Assembly: GCF_018143015.1 (NCBI RefSeq)
Contig: NC_054740.1
Location: 17,839,190-17,903,189, forward strand
Source of the DNA: Lytechinus variegatus
Taxonomy: Eukaryota; Echinodermata; Echinoidea; Temnopleuroida; Toxopneustidae
Direction: 5' to 3'
Length of the DNA: 64,000 nt
The notes under the pieces are model-generated. The model did no database searches, was not told where the DNA came from, and was given only the letters and a program-made list of their open reading frames with translations. A program made the position numbers and the translations under genes. Shown here piece after piece: positions 24,613-37,500 of the stretch; position 1 is the first letter of the stretch; every line of letters starts with the position of its first letter.

Positions 24613-25587
24613 TCAGATGAAGTACTCTTGTTTATCTCTTGGAGGTGAATCATCTGATTGAAGGGTCACATAAGGTTCTCCAAACCCACCTGCAGCACCG
24701 CTACTACCTTGACTGTTTCTATTTGATGCTCCTTGGTTGATACCGCTATAGCTGCTATGCATGACCCTCTCATTATCATTGGAACCAAGAGGCCTGTTGC
24801 TGCCGTATTCTTTACCTGTATACCCCCAGTTAGTGTCCAGATTAGAACCGTAACCTTCATTGTAAGAATCTGCATTCTGTGACATATTGTTTCCAATGCC
24901 ATTCGGATTGCCATATCCATCCTTTTTCCCGTACGCATCGGGTTTTCCGTAGCCCCCGCCGTTGTTAATGTTCGCAGAGACATACGGATCCACAGGGACA
25001 TTGGCTTCATAGGACACCTGACTGGGGAATGTGTCCCGCTGGTTGTACGATTCTTGGCCTTCGTTGTCAAAGGTCTCCATGTAGGCTGCCTTCAGAGCAG
25101 GGATTTCATCGATGGTTTCCGCCGGTCCTTTGTATTCTTGACCACTAACGCCACCTCCGTAAGTAGACCCAACCAAACCACTGCCAAGGACACTTCCGCC
25201 ATAGTTGCTGTCTGTGTAGTTGCTACCACCATAGTTGCTCCCAGCGTAGTTACTTGCAGAATATCCACCATTGGCAAGTCTCAGCTCGTGCATGTTGAGG
25301 TCTTCACGACTGGATTTTAGACCGTCGTTCTTGTAAGCCCCACCCTTCAGCGTTGAACCGGAAGTAGTTGACAGGACGGCGCCGTTGGACATTCCCGACG
25401 CACCAAGGTTTCGAACTGAGGCACGGCTACCTCGCAGTGATGCTCTGGTACCAGCCAAAGATCGCTTGCTACCACGGAGACTTGTTGTACGCTGGAGGTA
25501 CGTACCAGTGCGTTTATCAACGTAACCATCCTTGAAACGATCACGCAATTTGGCGTAGTTTGCAGAGAAGTTAAGCACATAGTGGAC
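24613..25587 (-). CDS. M6 gene B, last exon: long low-complexity cytoplasmic tail
   Basis: The acceptor is TTCAATTTTAG. The exon begins VHYVLNFSANYAKLRD, then KRTGTY (compare RRSGTY in gene A). An Arg/Ser repeat block follows (RGSKRSLAGTRASLRGSRAS). Next come SNYGGSNY-type repeats and a Gly/Asn/Tyr-rich region. The last residues are EYFI, then TGA. Confidence 0.92.
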   Translation of the reverse strand, partial: VHYVLNFSANYAKLRDRFKDGYVDKRTGTYLQRTTSLRGSKRSLAGTRASLRGSRASVRNLGASGMSNGAVLSTTSGSTLKGGAYKNDGLKSSREDLNMHELRLANGGYSASNYAGSNYGGSNYTDSNYGGSVLGSGLVGSTYGGGVSGQEYKGPAETIDEIPALKAAYMETFDNEGQESYNQRDTFPSQVSYEANVPVDPYVSANINNGGGYGKPDAYGKKDGYGNPNGIGNNMSQNADSYNEGYGSNLDTNWGYTGKEYGSNRPLGSNDNERVMHSSYSGINQGASNRNSQGSSGAAGGFGEPYVTLQSDDSPPRDKQEYFI

Positions 25588-28500
25588 CTAAAATTGAAAT
25601 AAAAACACAATGATCCAATCAGGGGTCACACTCTATACTAACAAAATAAAAATAGTGGCGCCATACTGGAATCAATTGATGTTCTTGGGGAATAGACCTC
25701 AAACACAATAAACAAAAAGCACTGCGCTAGCGTCCAACAACAAATGCATCGAATCCCTAACATTACTCAAGCTTGAATTTTCACGAATCTTTATTAATTT
25801 TGCTTACTGATATTCAATAAAACAAACTGAAATGGCTCTCTATGCCATTCTGAAGTTCTCAATGAAAAGAGTTTTTGTTTATCAAATCTTTTTCCAAAAG
25901 AGGGGATTCTATAACATGATCACCATTCAAATTGAGAAGTTCTTGGAAAAGAGAGAAACTTACCAATGAGATAACCACGATGATTGCAGATGCAAGCGTG
26001 AGACCATAGAAGATAAGCACATCCTGTAGAAAGAAATGTAACATACGAAACGTTTATAGTTGAAGTGAATTCCTTATTCACGTAAATGAATGATCACGTT
26101 TGCCATAGATGAAAGCATGAAAACAAAACGATGTAATTGGTTATTCATGAAACACATCAAGAATTAATCTGACAGATAACTTTTGCGAGAAAAATGACAT
26201 GTAAAATGTCATGTTATTATTGAATGCATATTCTTGAATATAACTTGAATATATTCTTGATATCTCGGAAGACATTGGAGTTCCACTCTTTGGGTGTGAG
26301 TAAGAAAGCATATATTAATAAAATTGGGATTGATTTTTCTTCCGTTTTGTTTGCGCCATAAAAATGCAGTTAAAGCATTTGTTTTTTTTAGAATGATAAA
26401 TGATAGTTAGATGAGAAAGGAGCGAAATATGAGGATCGAGATTCACGGAACAGCATGGTTGCTAAAGACATGTAACATGACACTTAACTAAAGAGAGATA
26501 GATATACGTCACGTAAACCCCCCCCCCTCTCTCTCTCTTTTTAATTTTATGTCACGTGGGATGACGATCATTCATAAATGGCGACCATTAAGACTTACAC
26601 TGTCACTACTTTGTGTATAATTATTGTCCATGTTACATTACATACTGTCAATTTCTTTTTTTGTTATGCATGGTGAAATTAAAACAAACACCATAAAAAA
26701 AAAAAAAAAGACTTACACTGTCGCACATATAGTCTAAATCCTCATCACACATGAAGTAGTCCTCTTCGCCCTCTCCTGGTAATCTAGGGTCAGCCCAATC
26801 CACAGCATCTTGGTTGTAATCAATCAAACCTGAGTGAATGAAGATACAAAGATATAATTGAAACCTGAAATCCTAGGAGTAAATAAATCTATCAAAATAA
26901 CATGAAATCCTATAAAATATATTCAATCTTCTTCATCTACAAAAGATGGGGACCATCCATTAGTTGCCTTCATTTGATTATTTAAAAATGGGAATATTTA
27001 CTTCTCATCCTTAAACATTTTACAAACAATGCCTTTTTATTTCATCGTTTAATATTTGCGTCTTTTTGCTAGTCAACTTTTGGAAGAGTAATGACGTCAA
27101 TGAACTTTGGTATTTTGGTTCTTCACTCTTGATTTTTTTTTATCTCTCATTATATAGCCTTTTTAATTGTGACAAGAAAACAATTGCTAGTGCCAACTAA
27201 GCGGCAATATGGCCTTTTTACAGGCTATAACCCAACATTTGAAATTTTATCACATCTTTTCTCGAATAATGGTCATATTAACCACTTACCCCACTGCCTG
27301 AGATCAAGACACTCGTAATAATACCGATGTAACTGTTCGCCGTCTCTGGCCGACCTACAGATACCGGCTGCTTGCACGCTAAAGAAGAATGTTGGGATCA
27401 GCGTAATCAACAGTATGACAAGCCAGATAAGAAGCAGTATGTAAGACACTGTCATTACCTAAAGGTCAAGAGATAAAAACAGGATGAGAGGCAACCAAAG
27501 CAAATTAAAACATTTGCATGGTACCAACTTTAAAATGACATTGTTTGTAATTTCCGTTGAAACAAGAAACAAAGTGGCGAATCCATATCCTTAGGGCTTC
27601 TTTACTGAAACAGATGAGTTCCATAGATTCAATGACAGATGGGAGAATTTTCGTTCTGTGGTTGAATCGTTTGATTAATTTCCCGGTCGTATTTATTTCA
27701 TAGCTGTAAAGATCGAAAGATCGTTTGGTAAACGAGGTTATCGACATAAGCGGATCGACATGGGAATGAAAGTATTATGATTTTGATAGAAATTCGGAAC
27801 CGTTAACTTGTCAACCATTGAATGTTTCATGATGTAATAAGTCTGCGATATTTACAAACAAAATTGCTTTCTGCCAATCAGATACTAAGATTTCAATATG
27901 TCATGACAATAACCAAAGATGAAAATCACAAAACAGACGCTTCGAGAAACACTCCCCTGATTATTAGGCTTGTATCATTTTTGGTGGCAGCGGTGGGATG
28001 ATTTTCTATGTGTTGTAAAATTGACGTTTATGAAATGGAATTTTATTCTTAAAAGTTGCAATATGAAAAGATTATGCGAATTCAATCAGCAAGAGCAGGT
28101 CTAAGTCACTGACAGGAAGAAGGACGGTAGGATTTACGCTTTAATCGATTCCCATTCCTATTGATCAGGCACAATGGCGTTAACACTCAGTCTTTGCTAG
28201 TCCGCTCTTGACCTACCCCCCCCCCCCCCTTCTACTGTATCAGCCATTCGCGTATACATCTGAAGTAACATTTATATGAGCATCTTACCACTGCAGTCTG
28301 GCATCGTCCCTTGGCGCGTGTTCGGAAGCGGCAGATGAACTCCTTCCTAGTCGCTCCTGTGCCTAGGTAAGCCATAGCTAGGAAGAGCACACTGAGGATT
28401 ACCATGACGGCAGTCCCGATGGCTACACCAACCTTCACGTAGAGTAACCTAGAAGGGAGAATAAACCAGAAAAGACGGTAAAATTGGAGAAGAATATATA

Positions 28501-31500
28501 ACACTTATTATGAAGATGTAAATCAGAGTCAATTACTACTAGTATTTTGCACACTCGACTTACTTGAGGTTAAAATCCGAAAGAGCCTCATTTTCGGTAT
28601 CTATTCTGGTACACATTATACCTTGGTAACCAATTATCTATCATCCCTTGTTCACTGAATAGACTTGACCGCTCTCAGTCAAACCCTTGTTTTGGAGAAG
28701 CTTACCAATCTGACAGTGTTTCTTTGAGTGTGTTGTTCCAGAGAAAGATTTGGACCGTCTCATCGGTAGCCAGGACCACGCCCACGCAGAACCCAGCCAC
28801 GCCCAACAGGAACATAATGGTACACGTGAGGTTTGGTATTGGACATCGTAGACAACATGTCTTACATGGTCCAGGAACTGTAAAGATAAGACAAGAACAT
28901 TAATCAATGGAGCATTCAAAATTGATAGACAACGCAGAAGAGTACAACAGACCACAACATCATATTGTTACGAGACTTCGTCTTGTTCGTGGACAAGTTA
29001 CACGACCAGGGAAGTGGAAAGATTTAGAGATAAAAAGCAGTAACATCGATGGGATATTGTTCATATACTGTTGCACTCTGCCCATTGGAAAACTAACAAC
29101 ACTTCACGGGTCCGGATTCATATAGGCTTGTTATAATAACAAATGCACAATTTCTATAACAAATTTACTATCAGCCAATCAAATTGAAGTATTTCAGAAG
29201 ATTTAAAGATAATAGGCCTAACAGTTGTGGTTACGATCTCAAAATGAGTTCGAACAGAATCCGATGAATATGAGCCAAATAGCTCTGGAATAAAATGGGT
29301 AATTGATGAGCAAAATAGGGAGGTAATTCTATCAAACCTCGGGTACTTTCCGAAGCAATATTAGGACACTGTCCCACATACATGTATGTTTTTCTATATG
29401 TTAATGATCATCATAATTATCGATTTTCAGCTAAGATTTTGTGATTTTACAAAGATAAGTTTATTAATGTACCAGATCTAGATGTATGATAATATTTTGA
29501 CAATTAACCTTGATTTAAAAGACTTTCTCATGAAATAATTGTTTGCTGCAACTACTATATTATACCTTTATACTGTTATTGTAAATTTGCTATTATAAAA
29601 AGTTTTATGAAACGGGTCCCCTGAGATGTGCTATACGAATGTTCTACGAAGTGATGAGGTGAAGCAGTCATGGATCTTTAAAAGGGGGAAAAGTAAGAAC
29701 TGATGGTCCATTTAGTATATAGAAAGAGTCCACATGGAACTTGTCGCACCCATTTTAATAGGGTGGGATCTGATGCTGTTTGGAAATACGAGACGGTATC
29801 TAAGATTCATTTTGTACCTCGTTACGCTTCATATTCGAAAGGAAACATTATTGTAAAGAGTGCCAAATATTTTGACATATAACTGAAAATATTGCTTCTT
29901 CTTTTGAACACTCTTCGAAAATATTTCCTTTAAAATAAGTCAACATTCTGGCTCTTAAACATCATTAAGCCGTCAATCTGAATTCGCGTTTCATAAATTA
30001 TATGCCTACCTCCCATTAAAAAAGATGCGTCTTAATAGTATAAAGTTCGACCTCCATGTGTAATTAGAACATGTTATTCGACACTTGCTTTGTGTCAAAT
30101 TACAAATCCATCCATAATAAAAGAATGGATCATATCCTCCACATGCTGTATAAGGTGTAGTGCGGCAGTAGCCTGGGCGTTTTAACACAGGGAAATTGAA
30201 ATTTGGATCGGGATTTAAGTAAATTCACTTTTCAATGCAGCACTATAATTCATTACGATATTTAATCTTAGCTTCATTGTAATGTGAAAGGATTCATTAT
30301 ACATGTACATCGTAATCGATCTCAAAATGTTTTCTATAAAGTGTTTGAATGTTTTTGTTTAAACCGAAAACAGTCGATCAACTTTCAAATTAAATCATGT
30401 AAATCTCATCAAATAGCAACACTGTGTTATATTTTTTGAAAAAGAATTTGATTAAAAAAACACCAGCCCAAATAGTTGTTGACCAACCACTGAGTGAGTC
30501 AGCTGACGTTTAAACCACTGAAAACAAAAGAGAGTAAACAAAAAATGTTTTTGTTTGGATTGTCCTTCGCGCTCATTGATGGTGATTTACGTAAATGATT
30601 ATTATATTGTATTTTATTATATTATGAAGGCAGTAAACAAAACTTCGTTGATACAAACAAATATTTTCTTTAAAACAAATATTGACAAAATATCTGCGTA
30701 AATGTTCATCAATCGTTCATTGGCAATAAGGAAAAGTTATGTAAATGAATGTACGTGAGGATGGCGATCACGAAGTTTTTAGGACGTGCCTCCCCCTCCT
30801 CCCCGAATGTTGTACCTTAACCCATACACGTACAGTAGGCCTATTCATGGGAGAGAGGTTCACCCCCCACCCGACGTGACGAAAAAAAAAAACTCGATAA
30901 ATCACCGGGTCTGCAAATAGGCATTTTTCACAGTTTTTATGCACAACACTGCTCTAATATGTTGTTTCAAAACATATGATATTCGCGATTATTGACGTTC
31001 TAACTTCTGGAACACATATATGTACATGACATATCACGCAATTTATGTAAATAGTAGCAAAACTTTGTGTACTAATTTTTCTAAATCATTTCGGGTGAAT
31101 ACAAAATCTGGTTTACATCTGTCATCACTGCTTATCGGCGTTAATACTGCTCGCCAACTTTTGATTACCACACATGCTGAAAAGAAGAAGTTTTCATATG
31201 CAATCTATCACCTAACACACCGACAGCTAATTAACTTTATTCTTCATCGTTTACAGATGTCTAAACCCTACATCGGGAAATGCAGCACCATATAGTGCAG
31301 ACTATAATACTGTAAACTCAACTATTTGTGCTCGGGCGTTTTATCTAGAGGAAGAAAGCAGGAAGATTGGTCTTAAATTGTGTTTCGCCCGCTGTTAAAG
31401 GGGGTGCCAAGATATAGTTTTAATGTCTTGGAGAAATATCAATACATTTCCTTCGTTGAAGATTAGCTATATTTAGAAGGAAAATATACAATGAGTTTTA

Positions 31501-34500
31501 CCTAGAGTAGGCCTAGACGGAAATGTAACATCTGTGCATGCGTGTACAGAAAATTACATCATTTTCGTTCGAGTGTTTGATTTGATCCCGGGATTTGATA
31601 AGGAGTTTTTAGATTTTGAACAACTTTTTTATATTTTGCTATAGTAAAACCTTTATTTTGGGGATCATTAATTTTCATTCAGAATCTCGATAGTTTACAA
31701 TATGTGTGGAAAATTGAATTATTTTTCATGATGATTATACTATAGATAGGCTTATGTATATACCAGAATATCAAACGTAATAGTCTTGATAGTTAAATGA
31801 AATTACTAATCTGCTAAATGAGACCAAAGATTTGTTTTCTTTCTTTTTCCATTTGCTTTGGAGGATCTTCTCAATAAAGTTGAAGAGCAGAAATTGGACA
31901 TTTGTTCTGTATAGAAGCATGAATACTGGGTTGATATTAGCTCAAACTTATTATCATAATTGTACATAACGTGCCTCACACTTCACATGCCACCAGTAGC
32001 GTATAATGACCCCCCCCCCCCAACATAAAAGTAAGGATGTCAGGTATGGCGGATGGAGCAAAAGTTATAAACATGGGTGCGAGTGGGCGAAGCGAGCGAG
32101 CAATTTTTTCTACCTTTTTGATAATAAAACAGTTTTTGATATAGTATTTAGAAAATGATAAATTATGTATTTCACTCTTTCCCTTTCCTTTTTTTTTCCT
32201 TCACCTTTTTTTTTCTTGGTCGTGAAACTGATCCCTATACGGATTCCATCTTAAGTGCATGCCACAGTTTATAGTACTCGTTTACACAGTTCGTTCTCAT
32301 AAACTACTTTTATTATATTATAACGCCAGTGTATATTTTCAGGAGATACATGTAAGTGACGCAATCTTTCATGAATACATAAACTAAAGGTAATTATGAT
32401 GTCGGCAAAGTATGTGAAGCCAGCACAAAGAGAGCGTCGTGAATTAGAATTTTTATGCATTTATTTGCAGAGAAGAGAAACAAAGAACTAGTATCGCATA
32501 TAGACCCATGCAGGACATTCTGAAGTCTCTCGTATCCATCACATAAACAAATTACTGTGAAATCGAGGAGGGGTTACAGGAATTTTAAATTTGATAAGTT
32601 TCTAGCAAGCAAAATAAAAAGGTTCTCCTCCTACCCAAATGATCCTAATTACCTTCCCCAAAATTTGACAAGCATAACAAATATTCTCACTAACAAAACG
32701 ACCAAATTTGCCATCTCACTTACAAAATAAGGGGGTGAAATCAACCCCCAAAGTGGTCACTTCTCATAAGGGAGCGTCAATTATTGTGTAACTTTTTTTG
32801 CCAACATAATGCCTCCTTAGCTCCCTAGAATTCTTCATTTGGATATAAAAAGATTATCATCTTCTCACCGCAGGCATCACAGACGCATCTTCCTACGAAT
32901 ATAATCTACTTTCAATTTCGATGAAATATTTTGAGAGTGATCTGTCAAGTACTATTCCACGATTGCCATGGAAATCTAAAATGTGGCATCGAAATTTGAG
33001 CAATGCAATATTTTTTTTATTACTGATGGTTTTTACAAGCCAGTTATTGTAGAAATCAGGCGCTCAATGCGAAAAGTCGAGAAAGGGTCATGATCGTGAT
33101 AGCTCTCAAAAACATATATACAAAGAATCAGAAGCAAAGTCAATGAGAATGTTAAGTCAGTCTGTTATTGATTGAATTAAAACTTCAAAAGCGTCATCCG
33201 GTGAAGCTAAATTACCTCCATAAATTCATAGCTTTGTCTTCCTATATTCTTAAGAATGGTCATCAAGCCAGGTTGTCATTGTCTTACAACCTCACATTTA
33301 CATGTTAATGCATAATCAATTTTTTAAGCGTCACTTATCATGCTTATGTTGGCATACATAATGGCACGGTGACATGTATCTCACTTCTCCATCATGCTAC
33401 TCCATTAACATGATTAAGTTAGAGCCATGCAAATTTCAGTGATATTCATCATTCATCATTCATTCATCATTTTTGCTGTCTTTTATTAGCTTGTAAAATA
33501 TAGTTGAAATTGAAAAATAAAAATAATGAAATGAGGAATACCATAATTTGTCAAACATGTAGTTGTCAGTAGGCCTAACCGTCTAGATTTGTAGCATAAT
33601 TTCGACCCTCTTAAAATCTAGCATTATTCTTGGCACACTTTTCAAAATCTAGCATATTTCCTTGAGTATTTAGCATAGACGAGATTATGGTGAAAAGTTT
33701 TTTTTCTAAAAATGAATATGGATCTGGTATACAATGAATTTTAAGACTTTAGGACTAAATTTTAAATTAAAGAAACCATGATTTTAGATGTGGCAACACT
33801 GCTCTAATACTGCATTATTCTACATATACATGTATATCCATAATTCCAGTATAAATCATTCTTTTTAATAACCAACCGCTTTCCGTGAGAACGAGTCGAC
33901 GTCACAATGCACGTATAATTGTGGCCTGTACTCACAATGCAGATACGATCATACGCTCAATGTCATGGGTGAAGAGGCAATAGTAGAAAATATAAACTTG
34001 ACTCGAGACAAAGCAGTGGGGGTCACGAGGTCATATTTACGATTTTGAATGGCAACCTCTTGAGATGGCATGCTGGGAAAGAAATGCATTTATTCAGGTC
34101 ATTGTACGCATGTATAAACCCTGCTGTTTTCTGTTCGTATATGCATCATAATGTGTATATAGTTAACCAACATGTAGGCCTACAGTACATCTAAAATATA
34201 CAAAGAACGACGTAGAAACGATAAATCCATCCTAAAGCAATTAAAACGAGACGAAATTCATTATTTATGTAACGTATTATGCATGAATAAAATCACTCTT
34301 GTTTTAAGACAGATATATGACTGGATGAACCATAATATGCCTATTTTTTTCAGCGGTACACTATATATGGTCGAAAGAGACTTGACAACGTGTTTTTGCA
34401 ATTCGTGTAACTTTACGATTGAAAAGTAAAAGTAATATAACAGAAATTAGTTTTAATACAAGTGTGGTCAAATCTATGATACAGTTAGTCATGTTATAAT

Positions 34501-37500
34501 GATAATTGACATTGCCCTTAAAGGGCAAGTCCACCCCAACAAAAACTTGATTTGAATAAAAAGAGACAAATTCAACAAGCATACATTTGTAACACTGAAA
34601 ATTTCATCAAAATCGGATGTAAAATAAGAAAGTTATGGCATTTTAAAGTTTCGCTTCATTTCACAAAACAGTTATATGCACATCTCGGTCGGTATGCAAA
34701 TGAGGAACTGATGACATCACTCACTCACTATTTCTTTTGTATTTTATTATATGAAATATGAAATATTTGTATTTTCTCGTCATTGTCATGTGAAATGAAG
34801 TTTCATTCCTCCCTGAACACGTGGAATTCCATTATTTTAATATTTTGTGCTTCAGGCAAGGAGGTCCTACATGTAATCGTCAAATTCGTAAAAAGTGAAA
34901 TATTGTCTAATTCAAACAATAAAAAACAAAAGAAACAGTGAGTGAGTGACATCATCGACTCTCTCATTGGGATGTAACTGGCTCGTTCATATAAATATTT
35001 TGTAAAAAATAAGCGAAACTTTGAAATGTCATAACTTTCTTATTTTACATCCGTTTTTGACGAAATTTTCAGCATTGTGCTTGTCTGATTTTTCTCTAAT
35101 GATTCAAATCAACATTTTTCTGAGGTGGACTTGACCTTTAAATAAAATTTCTGACATAACATGAACATTCTCTCATGAACACATTTTTCGCAACACACTG
35201 GTATAGAACGTCCTGTAATCACCATAATTCATGCAGGAGTGTGGGTACTGCCTGCACGTATTGGGGTAATGTTTGCCATTGCAGTTAATGATTGATTTAT
35301 TTCAATGCACAAACATTAATATCTCACATCTCGAATATTTGAATTATAATTCTCGTCATCAGATACAAAGTTCATTATTTTAGTTTCATGTTCAAATCAT
35401 GCAGGAGATACACGTATACATTCTAAAATTCTTTGATTTTAACGATACACGATAGCAGTGGAAGGGTATCATTCGAAAAATGATACATGTAGCTGAACAT
35501 CAAAATGAACAAATATACGTTTTATTCAGCCCAGGAAATTGTGAAAATGCCAACCAAGACATGAAAGAATGTGTAGGCATATCAATTTATATAAGGCGTA
35601 AATATGACAAAGCCAATCACATCACTACATGTACATGATGTACATGTATAGATGTACGGGCGGGGACAATGCCCTCTTGCCTACATGTATTCTCAACATT
35701 TTGGTTTGTCAATACAGTGTATTTTTTGGCAAATTGCTCTCATTGGGTGACCTTTGATCTCTCTAGTTTGTTCTATACTTATCAGAAAAAACTGTGTATA
35801 GGATACCTCTACTCCCTCCTCTATTCAAGCGTAAATCCGCCCCAATATCATGATACAATACAGGGGCTGCGGAACGGTTTTCAAAGTGGGGGCGGTCGGG
35901 GGTGACCATGCAAAAAATCACAATCATACGGTCATTTTTTACGTTTTTGTACATGGTTTTGAAAAAAAGTAAGGGGAGGGGGGCTGAAGAACACCGCCCA
36001 CCCCCCCCCGCTTCCGCGGCCCCTGCAATACATGTTGCTTGGGTTGTGAATCGATGTTCTTGTCGGGTTCTTCCAAAAATACTTTCAGGCTTTCCTCATC
36101 TCCATCCTGGTTCGACATAACTTTATATTGGGATAATTCCATGAGACACGTTGAGTCAAAATGTTATACTACGATCTCATTATACTATTTCTAGCCCCCA
36201 AAATCACAAAATTTATGATATCTCGATCATATCTCATCCGCATACAGTTCGGGTGTCTCCACTAGAACCCCCTGAATTACATCTTGTCAATCGGCTCTCG
36301 AGAAAACTCTATTTCCCGCCTTTATTCAAACATTTGGCAGTGTTCAGTCCGCCATACTTTCCGTTGGTCTTGATAGCATCTAATATGGACTAATTCAATA
36401 TTTATATCGACGATTCCCTTATGGTATATACATGTATGTAGGCAGGAAAGGGGACAGCCCTAACCAACCCACTATTAGTCTACTGATGTTATCCTCCATG
36501 GAGAAAAGCCAAATATGGATTTTTTCCCTTCAAGCACAAAGGGGCGATCTGTCTCCCAAATAGCATGGAAGACTCTTTACATGCTCACACTGCATTTGAT
36601 GTGTAACAAATTTTAACAAAATTTCATATTGTCAATGAACTTTGAATCTATTACAAAATATATAGATATTAGGCCTATATATTTTCGAGTAAGTGTTTAA
36701 AAGAATATTTATAAATCATTTTCATCATTTAAAGAGAAAAAAAAATCTGCATTTAATGTATATATTTTGCAATTGCTTACAATATGGCAAATGCTTTGTG
36801 GAGAAAAAGTCTTTCTTTGGAAAAAAATATCACTGGAAAATCCAGACCGAGTAAGTCATTAGAACTACATGTACAAACTGATTGAATTTTTTTTTCGAAT
36901 TCTCAATGTGAAGAGAAAGATAGATTTCAGTTTGCATTGACGGAACACATTTTTTTTTACATTTTTTTTTGTATTTTTAGTTGACAGAGGGTTTTTTTTA
37001 CTGCGAAATCAAAGACCTCTCTCTACTCAATGGGGGTAATATCTGAAGCTACGTCACAAAAAAAAGAAGTGTGTTCCAAATCAGATTGGGCATCATTATA
37101 CAATTATATTGTTAACATGATTATCTGGATCATGATGAGTGCGGTTGATTCTACGCGGGAAGTTGCCCGATTTACTGGCAACCTTCGAAATTATCCGGAC
37201 GTCACAAAACCCCCGGAATTTTGGAGGATTCTCAGATGTCAATTCACAATGATGAGGTTTTCATGTCAATATATCTTCAGATATCAAGACTTCTGTTCCA
37301 ATAAATCATCTGAACGGATTATGAAACATGAACTTCGTCTTAATCAGGACCAGGTGCAGAAGCATCAGATTGACATTTTATGAAGGAGTTCTGAGCTTTT
37401 GACCTACAATTTTATCGAGTTTAGGCCAACATGGTACTATTGAGGTCATGGGCATGCCTATAACAGGTTTATCATGAAATATGAATGACGATATTTTCAA

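Noticed and set aside
26590-26605. A second ACTTACACTGTC-type donor sequence near the M6 gene B loop exon
   Set aside because: It repeats the donor context of the true exon end at 26717, but no coding sequence precedes it on the minus strand.
37030-37383. Open frame of 117 residues in the long intron of M6 gene B
   Set aside because: There is no recognisable domain or splice context, and it lies on the strand opposite the host gene. It is most likely a chance frame.
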